Source: a virus. From it: 31,515 bases of DNA. The translations under genes and the position numbers were made by a program. Of the stretch, positions 5,739 to 13,741 are shown in pieces. The stretch's first letter is position 1. The number at the start of each line of letters is the position of its first letter. The notes under the pieces are model-generated. The model saw only the letters and a list, made by a program, of their open reading frames with translations. It was not told the DNA's origin and ran no database searches. Location of the stretch: IMG/VR virus record IMGVR_UViG_3300021437_000064, positions 1-31,515 of that record, one strand, 5' to 3'.

Positions 5739-7734
5739 CCTTATCAGCATCCTAGGAGGTGAGTGGACGCCCCCCAAAGAAAAGCACATTTCAAGCCCTG
5801 AAGATCAACTACGCACCGCCATGCTATCGGCGGGGATTGAGCCACCACCAGACATAGCGCTAGACGGGAAGTTGCACCGATTCAATGGTGATGCACGCAA
5901 AGATAAGAGCGCTTGGTATTGCATCTTCGGAGACGGCGTTCCGGCTGGACGTTTCGGGTGCTGGCGACAAGGTTTAGAGTCTTCATTCCGGGCTGACGTA
6001 GGGCGCAGCCTTACCGCCGCTGAGGAAATGGCGCACACCAGGCGCATGAGTGAGGCAAAGGCACTGCGAGATTCGGAGACCCAGCGAAAGTATGAGACAG
6101 CCGCCACCGTGGTAGAACAGATATGGTCAGGATGCACCGCAGCGAGTCCAGATCACCCATACCTTGCACGCAAAGGAATTAAGCCCCATGGTGCAAGGGT
6201 GACGGGCGATGGGCGCTTAGTAGTCCCCCTGTACGACTCAGACGGTGAAATGTGCAGCTTGCAGTACATCACCAACGACGGAACCAAGAGCTACCACCCC
6301 GGCGGCGCATCAGGTGGTAAATTTTGGCAAGTAGGATCATTTGACGAGCCTGGCGTAATGTACGTGGGTGAGGGCTTCGCCACCAGCGCCACCATTCACG
6401 AAGTATCAGGCAGGCCCTGCGTTGTGGCCTACAGCGCATCGAGCATTGTCGCGGTGATCGAGGCTTTGCGCGAGAAGTATGGTGCAGCACAGTCCATTGT
6501 GGTGGTCGCCGACCATGATGAAAACGGCATAGGCCAAAAGTACGCCGACCAGGCAAGCGCCAAATACGGCGTGCGGGTAGTGATGCCGCCAACACCAGGC
6601 CAAGACGCCAACGATTACGTGCAGGCTGGCGGCGACCTGGCCGCACTCCTGGCACCCCCAGCAACCGATTGGCTGGTCCCTGCGGACGAATTTTGCGCCC
6701 AGCCCGCACCAATCTCATGGGTGGTAAAGCATTGGATACAAGAAAAAGCCCTTGTAATGGTGCATGGCCCATCTGGCGGCGGTAAGACCTTCGTGGTGCT
6801 GGACTGGTGCCTTCGCGCATCCGCAGGCATCACAGAGTGGGCCGGGCACAAGGTAAAGCCCGGCTCAGTGGTCTACCTAGCCGGTGAGGGACACCATGGC
6901 CTGCGGGGCCGTGTGGCAGCTTGGAAGCACCACAATCAGGTGCTTAGGCTCAATATGTGGCTATCTCGCGATGGCTGCGACCTGAACACGCCATCGGGAT
7001 ATCTCCGGGCGCTTGAGAACATCAGGGCCTTGGACATTAAGCCCAGAGTGATAGTGGTGGACACCCTGCACCGATTCCTGAGTGGCGACGAGAACAGCGC
7101 CCAAGACGCCAAAACGATGCTAGACGCCTGCAACGCGCTCATGCAGGTGTTTGGCTGCACTGTAGTCCTTGTGCATCACACAGGCGTGTCAGAGGACTCC
7201 CAAGGCCGCGCACGTGGCTCCAGCGCATGGCGCGGTGCGCTGGACATAGAGATAAGCATTGTCCCCGCCAAAGGCGACCAGCCCATGCAAATAGTGCAGC
7301 GCAAATCAAAGGACGCCGAGCTTGCACAAACGGTTTACGTCGAATTACTTTCTGTGGATATTCCAAAATGGTTTGATGAAGACGGAAATTCAGTAAGCAG
7401 TGCAGTAATTATTCAAGCAGATACACCGCGTGCAGAATCTAAAGACAACAAAACACAAGAGGCTTTTAAAGTAATTGAGCGCGCTTGGTTTTCAGCAGCA
7501 TGCGAAACACGCAATGGATCACCATACATTAGCCGTAGCGCATTGCGTGATTTATTAATATCTGATGGAATGAATGAGCGCACCGCTAAAAACAAAACAG
7601 AACCATCACGTGAAGATGGTTTTATTTTCAAATTGATTAATGCAGATATTATTTCCACACACGAACATGGGTGGCTTGTGACTGACGAACTGCAGGCATC
7701 GCTCCTTCTCATGAGGACTCAAAAAAGCCCCTAG
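5731..7734 (+). CDS. Bifunctional TOPRIM primase / RecA-fold replicative helicase
   Basis: 667 residues. Residues about 40-90 hold a primase N-terminal region with H49, C64 and C77, but no clear zinc ribbon. The TOPRIM domain is shown by YVGEGFATSA (E214) and ADHDENG (D261, D263). The AAA_25/RepA-like ATPase follows: Walker A GPSGGGKTF at 346-354, Walker B VVDTLHR (D444), and sensor-like VHHTG at 481-485. It would synthesise primers and unwind phage DNA at the fork. The C-terminal about 140 residues look like a winged-helix (SRSALRDLLISDGMNERTAKN). From about 7.33 kb the DNA becomes visibly AT-rich, so the C-terminus may have been exchanged. Translation is coupled to the HTH gene by overlap. 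Confidence 0.9.
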   Translation: MASLISILGGEWTPPKEKHISSPEDQLRTAMLSAGIEPPPDIALDGKLHRFNGDARKDKSAWYCIFGDGVPAGRFGCWRQGLESSFRADVGRSLTAAEEMAHTRRMSEAKALRDSETQRKYETAATVVEQIWSGCTAASPDHPYLARKGIKPHGARVTGDGRLVVPLYDSDGEMCSLQYITNDGTKSYHPGGASGGKFWQVGSFDEPGVMYVGEGFATSATIHEVSGRPCVVAYSASSIVAVIEALREKYGAAQSIVVVADHDENGIGQKYADQASAKYGVRVVMPPTPGQDANDYVQAGGDLAALLAPPATDWLVPADEFCAQPAPISWVVKHWIQEKALVMVHGPSGGGKTFVVLDWCLRASAGITEWAGHKVKPGSVVYLAGEGHHGLRGRVAAWKHHNQVLRLNMWLSRDGCDLNTPSGYLRALENIRALDIKPRVIVVDTLHRFLSGDENSAQDAKTMLDACNALMQVFGCTVVLVHHTGVSEDSQGRARGSSAWRGALDIEISIVPAKGDQPMQIVQRKSKDAELAQTVYVELLSVDIPKWFDEDGNSVSSAVIIQADTPRAESKDNKTQEAFKVIERAWFSAACETRNGSPYISRSALRDLLISDGMNERTAKNKTEPSREDGFIFKLINADIISTHEHGWLVTDELQASLLLMRTQKSP

Positions 7735-7745
7735 CCCCGGATTTA

Positions 7746-7757
7746 GCCCCTAGGGGC
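7746..7757. repeat. Perfect 12-bp palindrome after primase-helicase
   Basis: GCCCCTAGGGGC is a perfect palindrome eleven bases after the primase-helicase stop. The same GCCCC/GGGGC words recur several times up to 7836, so alternative pairings with the downstream terminator arms are possible. Confidence 0.6.
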
Positions 7758-7800
7758 ATTCAGGGGTTCGGGGCAAAACACCAAAAAAGAGCCCCGCCCC

Positions 7801-7841
7801 GCCCCTACTACTCTTAAGAGTAGGGGCAGTAGGGGCTTTTT
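7801..7841 (+). terminator. Intrinsic terminator of the early rightward operon
   Basis: GCCCCTAC (7801-7808) can pair with GTAGGGGC (7829-7836), directly followed by five T (7837-7841). Inside lies a perfect 14-bp palindrome, TACTCTTAAGAGTA (7809-7822), followed by GGGGC, so the RNA can fold in two alternative ways using either GGGGC copy. It closes the HTH/primase-helicase unit before the small AT-rich genes. Confidence 0.8.
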
Positions 7842-7897
7842 GGATGCGTCGATTTTCGGGATACAAAGTTAGTAGACACTTACATAGGATGGATGGC

Positions 7898-8104
7898 ATG
7901 GAAGACACAAAATTTATGGTTCAAGGCACTGAGGCTGAAGTCTGTGCGGACATAGCTCGCAGGCAGGCTATGGGAATAAACAAATATGGAACAACAGTTA
8001 GAAATAACGAATTGACTTTAAAACAATGGCTTCAGCATCAATACGAGGAATTATTAGATGCTGCAATCTATTGCAAACGCGCTATTGAGGAATTGGAAAA
8101 ATGA
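7898..8104 (+). CDS. Small phage protein, MazG/dATP-diphosphohydrolase-like sequence style
   Basis: 68 residues with this start. The segment IARRQAMGINKYGTTVRNNE, then LTLKQWLQHQYEELLDAAIY, recurs in many phages. Its KYG...W..H.YEE.LDA pattern recalls the all-alpha NTP pyrophosphatase (MazG/DUF5664) group, which hydrolyses dNTPs, though it is too short to be a full enzyme and I would not assign activity. Upstream in-frame ATG codons exist at 7844 and 7889; 7898 is preferred because AGGA lies eight bases before it, while 7844 sits against the terminator. The stop overlaps the next start (ATGA). Confidence 0.65.
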   Translation: MEDTKFMVQGTEAEVCADIARRQAMGINKYGTTVRNNELTLKQWLQHQYEELLDAAIYCKRAIEELEK

Positions 8105-8589
8105 AAAAGAAATGCAACCGGGTTATTAGGCCATTGATCAACACAATGGCCTATTCGACATACCAATCATCCAAACTAACTAAATTAGAATGGAACAATC
8201 AATTAATACCAGTACAGGCTGCAATTGATAGGCTCATATCAGGTGATTGGGATAAATATGAATGCTGGCAACCAATGTTTGAATGCCTCAATAGGATTGA
8301 ATCCATAGTGAAACTCAATCACATCAAGGATGCAATGGATTGGATTCATTCGGCACAAGATGCAATGACCACTGCCTTGGAGCGACAACGCCTGACCGGA
8401 GCCAAAGCGTTCAAGGCCGATGAGATGGCCACAATGCGCAGCATCGTCAGCACCTACGGCGATCTGCTTGGCGAGGTCACACACCAGCAGTTCCAGCAGG
8501 CCTGTGCACACACCAACGCCAACGTGGACCGCATCCTGGCGAAAGGCAAGCAGCGATCCAAGCTTGACCGGGTAGTGGCAGGGGATTGA
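8101..8589 (+). CDS. Uncharacterised phage protein before the packaging genes
   Basis: 162 residues starting MKKKCNRVIRPLIN. The opening resembles a recurrent short phage protein whose N-terminus reads K-K-x-C-N-R. The remainder is helical with no catalytic signature that I recognise (FECLNRIESIVKLNHIKDAM; LLGEVTHQQFQQACAHT). The DNA changes character inside the gene: it is AT-rich to about 8365, then GC-rich to the stop, suggesting a recombination joint. It is coupled to the 68-residue gene by an ATGA overlap. Its stop lies inside the -35 of the candidate late promoter. The function is unknown. Confidence 0.7.
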   Translation: MKKKCNRVIRPLINTMAYSTYQSSKLTKLEWNNQLIPVQAAIDRLISGDWDKYECWQPMFECLNRIESIVKLNHIKDAMDWIHSAQDAMTTALERQRLTGAKAFKADEMATMRSIVSTYGDLLGEVTHQQFQQACAHTNANVDRILAKGKQRSKLDRVVAGD

Positions 8590-8615
8590 TCAAACGCACG
8601 TGGATGCGTCATAAT
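8586..8615 (+). promoter_or_regulatory. Candidate promoter for the packaging/structural region
   Basis: TTGATC (8586-8591) and CATAAT (8610-8615) are separated by 18 bases, in the only intergenic gap upstream of the terminase genes, about 30 bases before the next start codon. The match to sigma-70 consensus is fair. A direct ACG-TGGATGCGT-type sequence lies in the spacer. Confidence 0.5.
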
Positions 8616-8644
8616 CGGCGCATTCACCACATCGGGGCACATCC

Positions 8645-8863
8645 ATGGCATTCACTGAAGCACAACTGCAGGCGCAGCTCGCAAGCGATGGCGCTGGAGC
8701 CAAGATCACGCAATTTCTCGCCGCTGGCGCTTCTAGCACTGACGTGTACGTCCAAAACCTGAACGCCACTACATCCGAAAAAGCAGGGTGGACTCAAGTT
8801 GCCCAAAGCAATACAGCAGCCCAGGCCGCTGCGCTCATTCGCTCCAACCTAACTATTCGGTGA
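8645..8863 (+). CDS. Small unknown protein at the start of the late operon
   Basis: 72 residues, beginning MAFTEAQLQAQLASDG, Ala/Gln/Ser-rich and probably helical at both ends with a short beta-like centre (STDVYVQNLNATTSEKAGW). No motif is recognised. Its position immediately before terminase suggests a packaging or head accessory protein, but this is only inference. The ribosome site is weak (GGGGCACATCC before the ATG). It is followed after three bases by the small terminase gene. Confidence 0.6.
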   Translation: MAFTEAQLQAQLASDGAGAKITQFLAAGASSTDVYVQNLNATTSEKAGWTQVAQSNTAAQAAALIRSNLTIR

Positions 8864-8866
8864 TTC

Positions 8867-9175
8867 ATGGAAGGGGTAAAAAAAACCAAACAGAAACCCA
8901 GAGGCGTTGCCGCGCTTGGAGCAGGCCCTGGAAGGCCCAAGGGCGTGCCAAACAAGATCACCACGGAGTTTCGCGAGACAGTCAATGCCCTGCTAAGGGA
9001 GAACAGTGGAAACGTCTCCTTGTGGCTTTCTGACGTTGCGCGTGATGACCCAGCGAAAGCTCTTGACCTGCTTTGCAAGCTTGCTGAGTACGCGACGCCT
9101 AAGCTGGCCCGCACCGAGCTTGCCGGTGACAAGGATGCTCCGCTTGTCATCTCATGGCAGTCCGATCAATCGTAA
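8867..9175 (+). CDS. terS: Terminase small subunit
   Basis: 102 residues. After a basic N-terminus comes GPGRPKGVPNKIT (about residues 20-32), the AT-hook-like signature typical of this kind of small terminase. A helical region follows (FRETVNALLRENSGN, LWLSDVARDDPAKALDLLCK, AEYATPKLART) and it ends just inside the large terminase gene. The small subunit recognises phage DNA and directs the large subunit during packaging. The 22-base overlap with the large terminase gene and the gene order support the assignment. Confidence 0.85.
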   Translation: MEGVKKTKQKPRGVAALGAGPGRPKGVPNKITTEFRETVNALLRENSGNVSLWLSDVARDDPAKALDLLCKLAEYATPKLARTELAGDKDAPLVISWQSDQS

Positions 9176-10464
9176 TCCCCTACACGCCCCGCAAAGCGTT
9201 TAAGCCACTCCACACCCGGCGCCAACGCTGGGCGGTCGTAGTGGCCCATAGGCGGGCCGGTAAGACCGTATCCTGCATCAATGAGCTAATCAAGGCCGCG
9301 CTCACATTCAAAGGCAATGATGGGCGTTTTGGATACGTGGCACCCTTCTACAGCCAGGCTAAGGCCGTTGCATGGGACTATCTCAAGCGGTACAGCGCAC
9401 CAGTACCGGGCATCAACATCAATGAATCTGAACTGCGCATAACTTACCCCAACGGGTGCTCCATTCGCCTGTTCGGTGCTGATAATGCGGACGCGTTGCG
9501 AGGCCTGTACTTCGATGGTGTGATAGCCGACGAATACGGCGACTGGCGTCCTAGCGTGTGGGGCTATGTCATACGCCCCGCGCTGGCTGACCGCCAAGGG
9601 TGGGCCGTCATCATTGGCACGCCGAAGGGTCGTAACCAGTTCTGGGAGCTTTACGAGCATGCCAAGGTCAATGACGAGTGGCTGGCCCTGTGCGTCAAGG
9701 CAAGCGAGTCCGGCCTGCTGCCTGAGTCAGAGCTTGCCGCGCTGCGCCTTGAGCTTACCGAGGACGCTTGGCGTCAGGAAATGGAGTGCGACTTTGATGC
9801 GGCACTGCCTGGCGCTATTTACGGCAAAGAGATATGGCTCGCTGACCAACAAGGGCGCATCAAGTCCGGCTTGTATGACCCATCCCTGAAGGTACATGCC
9901 GTGCTTGACCTGGGATGGTCAGACGACACCGCTATCTGGTGGTTCCAGGTGGGCAAGGAGTTGCGCCTGATTGGCTGCTACAGCACCCACGGCATGCCCA
10001 TAGCCCACTACCATGAGGTGCTGAAGGCCAAGCCGTACACCTACGGAGATTGGCTATGGCTACCCCACGATGCACGCGCCAAGAGCTTGCAGACAGGGCG
10101 AAGCATTGAAGAGCAGTTCCGCGCACTCGGGTGGAAGCCCCGCATTGTTCCCGAGCTTGGCCTGATTGACGGCATACAAGCCTCGCGCATGACCCTGGCG
10201 GACTGCTTCATTGACACTGACTGTGCTGAGGGTATGGACGCTCTCAAGCAATATCAGCGCGAGTATGACGAGGACAAGAAGTTCTTCAGAGACAAGCCAC
10301 GTCACGACTGGACCTCGCATTACGCAGACGCCTTCAGATATGCTTGCCTTGTTTGGCGTGAGGAAATGAAGCCAAAACCAAAACCTGAGCCTAAATTTGC
10401 GCAACATCAGACAATTTCGGAGATAATCAAGGCGAATTCCAAGAGAAAGCGAGACTACGAATGA
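9154..10464 (+). CDS. terL: Terminase large subunit (ATPase and nuclease)
   Basis: 436 residues. The ATPase domain has Walker A AHRRAGKT at 31-38, Walker B GVIADE with D126/E127, and the coupling motif IIGTPKGR at 153-160. The RNase H-like nuclease has LDLGWSDDTA with D252, LPHDARAK around D306, and HDWTSHYADAF with D392 as the third metal ligand. The protein pumps DNA into proheads and cuts the concatemer. The length is usual for this family. The C-terminus is a Lys/Pro-rich tail. It overlaps the next gene by four bases (ATGA). Confidence 0.95.
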   Translation: MAVRSIVIPYTPRKAFKPLHTRRQRWAVVVAHRRAGKTVSCINELIKAALTFKGNDGRFGYVAPFYSQAKAVAWDYLKRYSAPVPGININESELRITYPNGCSIRLFGADNADALRGLYFDGVIADEYGDWRPSVWGYVIRPALADRQGWAVIIGTPKGRNQFWELYEHAKVNDEWLALCVKASESGLLPESELAALRLELTEDAWRQEMECDFDAALPGAIYGKEIWLADQQGRIKSGLYDPSLKVHAVLDLGWSDDTAIWWFQVGKELRLIGCYSTHGMPIAHYHEVLKAKPYTYGDWLWLPHDARAKSLQTGRSIEEQFRALGWKPRIVPELGLIDGIQASRMTLADCFIDTDCAEGMDALKQYQREYDEDKKFFRDKPRHDWTSHYADAFRYACLVWREEMKPKPKPEPKFAQHQTISEIIKANSKRKRDYE

Positions 10465-10709
10465 TCTTCGGCCAACCCGTCACACTCACAGCCACCGGCA
10501 CAGTCTCCCCCCGCAGTGGGCGCATTGTGGGCTTTTACGTCAACTCCACCACTGCCGGCACTGTCGCATTGTCAGACTCCATTGGCGCTATCGGTGGCAC
10601 CATCACCCCGGCAGTGGGATGGAACTTCTACCCCATCGGCTTTCAAGGTGCGCTAACTGCAACCATTGGTGGCGCATTGAACATCACCTTTGTTGTGAAG
10701 CCCAACTAA
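10461..10709 (+). CDS. Small beta-rich virion-region protein
   Basis: 82 residues, nearly free of charged residues and rich in Thr, Gly, Val and Ile with alternating beta-strand patterns (GQPVTLTATGTVSPRSGRIV; TAGTVALSDSIGAIGGTIT). It looks like a small all-beta structural or decoration protein. It is translated by ATGA overlap from the large terminase gene and followed after three bases by the portal gene. I do not recognise a family. Confidence 0.65.
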   Translation: MIFGQPVTLTATGTVSPRSGRIVGFYVNSTTAGTVALSDSIGAIGGTITPAVGWNFYPIGFQGALTATIGGALNITFVVKPN

Positions 10710-10712
10710 GCT

Positions 10713-13016
10713 ATGGACTACGAAGCGGGCGCACTAGAGAAGCCAGAGGACACCGGCAAGGATGACGCTGGCGTCGTGCGCCGATGGCTGCTTGAGCTTA
10801 AGCTTGCCGATAAGCGTGAGTCCGTTTGGCGCGAGAAGGGCGACAAAGTGCTTAAGCGCTACAGACAGAAAGAGGTGCGTAAGCACAGCTTTAACATCCT
10901 GTGGTCCAACACCGAGACCATGCGCCCGGCCATCTATAACAGCTTGCCCAAGCCCGATGTGCGCAGGCGGTTCAAGGATGAGGACCCCGTAGGCAAGGCC
11001 GTGAGCGAGGTCATTGGGCGCTGCCTTGAGTACGGCATGGATACGACCCAGTTCGATTCACAGATCCGCAGTTGCGTGGTCGATATGCTTTTGCCGGGCC
11101 GTGGCCTGGCCCGTGTGCGCTACATCCCCACCTTCAATAAGGTACAGGAAGAGGCAGATTCGGAGCCAAATGAAGCGCTGGACGGTGACTTTGAAGAGCT
11201 TGCATGGGAGCAGGCACCCATCGAGCATGTGCAGTGGAAAGACTTCCGCATGTCTGCGGGCGAGTCATGGGCGAGCATCACATGGGAGGCTTTCCGTCAC
11301 CGGCTCACTCGCGACGAGCTTGAGGAGCAGTTTGGCGCTGTGGGCGCTGATGTGCCGCTTGATAAGACGGACGACGAGGACGTTGAGGGCGAGAAGGACT
11401 TGGACGTAGCCGAGGCATTCAAGACCGCCGAGGTGTGGGAGATATGGGATAAGGAAGAGGGCGAGGTGCTTTTCATTGCGCCGGCCTACAAAGAAGCCCC
11501 GCTCAAGGTGCTGCCCGACCCGCTTGGCCTGCAAGGCTTTTTCCCCAATCCGCGCCCACTGTATGCGTGTGAGGATAGCGGATCAATGGTGCCTACACCG
11601 TTGTTCGAGTACTACCGAGAGCAGGCCGACGAATTGGACAGCGTGACCCGGCGCATCAACATCTTGGTCAAGGGTCTGAAGATGCGGGGTATTTACGACT
11701 CCACCATATCGGAGCTGTCCGAATTGATGCGGGGTGAGGATAACGACCTTATCCCGGCGTCCAACGTCACAGCGCTGATAGAGCGCGGCGGGCTTGAGAA
11801 GGCCATTTGGTTTATGCCTATCGAGCAGGCTGCCAAAGTGCTGCAAGTGCTCCAATTGCAGCGCGAGTCGTCCAAGCAGGTGATTTACGAGATTACGGGT
11901 ATCTCGGACATTCTGCGGGGCTCCACAAACCCCAATGAGACGCTCGGGGCGCAGCAGATCAAGAGCCAATGGGGAAGCGCACGCCTAAAGCGCATGCAGA
12001 CGGACTGCGCACTGTTCATCCGTGACCTGCTGCGATTGCAGGCTGATGTGATTGGTGAGCGATTCCAGCCAGAGACGCTGGCAAGCATGACGGGCCTCAA
12101 GTTCCCCACTGGCGAGGAAAAGCAGCAAGCCATGATGCAGTGGCAGCAGCAATCCATGATGGCCCAACAGCAAGGCCAGCAGCCCCCACCACAGCCTGAC
12201 CTTCCCCCATCGTGGGACGAGATCATCCAAGTAATGCGTGACGACAAGCTGCGCACGTTCAAGATCGATGTGGAGACAGACTCCACAGTGGCCGCATCGG
12301 CCGAGTCCGATATGAAGGGCCTGAGCGACACCATGGCCGCACTGAATCAAGTGATCCAGAGCTTCATGCCAGCGGTACAGATGGGTGCATTGCCTGTAGA
12401 CGCGCTCAAGGAGATCATGCTCACAGTCACGCGCAGGGCCAAGATGGGCAATGCGGTGGAGGACTCAATCGACAAGATCAAGCAGCCACCGCCTCCCCCG
12501 CAAGAGCAGCAGCCGCAGGACAACAGCCTGCAGGTCAAGCAGATGGAGATTCAGCACAGCCAGCAGTCCGAAGCCCAGATCGCACAGCTTGAGCAGGCCA
12601 AGCTACAGCAATCCGCGCAGATGGAAATGGCCCGGATGCAGCATGAGGCGCAAATGAAGCAGATTGACGCCCAGGCGCAGGCCCAGATCGAGCAGGCAAA
12701 GCTTTCCGCAGACGCTGATCTTCAGTGGCGCATCGCCCAGCTTCAGGCAGAGACTAGCGTTGTGGTGGCTCGCATAGCAGCGGATCAGAAAACACAGTCC
12801 GACACGCTGAAGGCCCAGCAGGCAGCAAGTGCCCAGGCTGCAGATGCTCAAGGCAAGGCCAAGGAGCAGGCGGCTACTGACGGCGGCAATGCAGCGGCAG
12901 AGATGCAGAAGACCATTCTGTCGGCCATGCAAGGCCTACAATCGGCAGTCGAAGGTATGAACCGCCCGCGCACCGTTGTGCGTGATGCAAACGGAAAGAT
13001 AGCAGGAGTTAAATAA
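10713..13016 (+). CDS. Portal protein, P22-type, with long Gln-rich coiled-coil tail
   Basis: 767 residues. N-terminal features (VWREKGDKVLKRYRQ, FNILWSNTETMRPAIYNSLP, EWEIWDK-like VWEIWDKEEGEV) and the core YREQADELDSVTRRINIL match P22-like portal proteins, which form the dodecameric ring for DNA passage. From about residue 600 a long helical region extends, extremely rich in Gln, Ala, Met and Glu (QMEIQHSQQSEAQIAQLEQA and after), like the P22 portal barrel that projects into the head. The C-terminus ends RDANGKIAGVK. The length is close to the family's 700-750 residues. The stop overlaps the next start by one base. Expected partners are the adaptor at 20.1 kb and terminase. Confidence 0.9.
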   Translation: MDYEAGALEKPEDTGKDDAGVVRRWLLELKLADKRESVWREKGDKVLKRYRQKEVRKHSFNILWSNTETMRPAIYNSLPKPDVRRRFKDEDPVGKAVSEVIGRCLEYGMDTTQFDSQIRSCVVDMLLPGRGLARVRYIPTFNKVQEEADSEPNEALDGDFEELAWEQAPIEHVQWKDFRMSAGESWASITWEAFRHRLTRDELEEQFGAVGADVPLDKTDDEDVEGEKDLDVAEAFKTAEVWEIWDKEEGEVLFIAPAYKEAPLKVLPDPLGLQGFFPNPRPLYACEDSGSMVPTPLFEYYREQADELDSVTRRINILVKGLKMRGIYDSTISELSELMRGEDNDLIPASNVTALIERGGLEKAIWFMPIEQAAKVLQVLQLQRESSKQVIYEITGISDILRGSTNPNETLGAQQIKSQWGSARLKRMQTDCALFIRDLLRLQADVIGERFQPETLASMTGLKFPTGEEKQQAMMQWQQQSMMAQQQGQQPPPQPDLPPSWDEIIQVMRDDKLRTFKIDVETDSTVAASAESDMKGLSDTMAALNQVIQSFMPAVQMGALPVDALKEIMLTVTRRAKMGNAVEDSIDKIKQPPPPPQEQQPQDNSLQVKQMEIQHSQQSEAQIAQLEQAKLQQSAQMEMARMQHEAQMKQIDAQAQAQIEQAKLSADADLQWRIAQLQAETSVVVARIAADQKTQSDTLKAQQAASAQAADAQGKAKEQAATDGGNAAAEMQKTILSAMQGLQSAVEGMNRPRTVVRDANGKIAGVK

Positions 13017-13441
13017 TGGCGACACTTACATACGTTAAGTACCAAATTGGTACAGAGGTGCTGCAAGAGGCGGCAAACGCTGGCACGGACTCTTGGCGCT
13101 TGATACTGTCCAACACAGCGCCCACGGTGGCGACTGACACCACGGCTGCGAGTGCCTCGGAGCTTGCAACATCGGGCGGCTATACCGCCGGTGGTGTGAC
13201 TTGCACCGTGACCACTGCAGCTCAGACTGCGGGCGTGTACAAGCTTGTGCTTGCAGCCCCGGCATCACCCACTTGGACGGCATCGGGTGGCGGCTTCACA
13301 TTCCGCTACGTGATCCTGTACAACCTGACCAACACGCAGTGCATCGGCTACTGGGACCGTGGCTCTGCGACCGTCATGGCTGCGGGTGACACGTACACGC
13401 CCACGCTTGACGCGGCTAATGGCACTTACACGGTGACGTAA
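13016..13441 (+). CDS. Virion-associated beta-rich protein
   Basis: 141 residues, Thr/Ala/Gly-rich. The segment FTFRYVILYNLTNTQCIGYW, then DRGSATVMAAGDTYT, resembles a recurrent phage structural module (RYVxLYN...GxWDxGSxxT) found near head or tail genes. Beta-strand content is high and the protein has a very acidic, weakly charged composition. It may be a decoration, fibre-adaptor or head-surface protein; the specific role is unknown. The ATG at 13016 overlaps the portal stop and has AGGAG eight bases upstream. Confidence 0.65.
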   Translation: MATLTYVKYQIGTEVLQEAANAGTDSWRLILSNTAPTVATDTTAASASELATSGGYTAGGVTCTVTTAAQTAGVYKLVLAAPASPTWTASGGGFTFRYVILYNLTNTQCIGYWDRGSATVMAAGDTYTPTLDAANGTYTVT

Positions 13442-13444
13442 CCC

Positions 13445-13741
13445 ATGGCCAATGCAATCGGCACAGCGGTAATCGACTTCGGGGCTTTCCCTGGGGCGAA
13501 CGATGCATCCATTGCAGTCACTGGGCAGACTGGCATCAGTGCAACAAGCAAGGCGGAGGCATTCATCATGGCTGACGACACGTCTACCGATGGGCACACC
13601 GCCAACGACCACCGCTATTTCGACATGCTGGCGGGCCTGACCTGCGGCACTCCCACGGCTGGGACTGGTTTTACGATTTACGCCACATCGCAGCATAAGC
13701 TGCAAGGCAAATTTGCCCTTCGTTGGGTATGGAGCGACTAA
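13445..13741 (+). CDS. Small virion-associated protein
   Basis: 98 residues, beginning MANAIGTAVIDFGAFPG, with the continuous segment NDASIAVTGQTGISATSKAE. I recognise this style from phage structural regions, where it usually accompanies a 'FTFRYVILYN'-type gene as here. It is beta-rich with Trp-containing C-terminus (FALRWVWSD). The role is unknown, possibly a decoration or tail-base protein. The stop is immediately adjacent to the ATG of the next gene, arguing for coupled translation. Confidence 0.65.
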   Translation: MANAIGTAVIDFGAFPGANDASIAVTGQTGISATSKAEAFIMADDTSTDGHTANDHRYFDMLAGLTCGTPTAGTGFTIYATSQHKLQGKFALRWVWSD

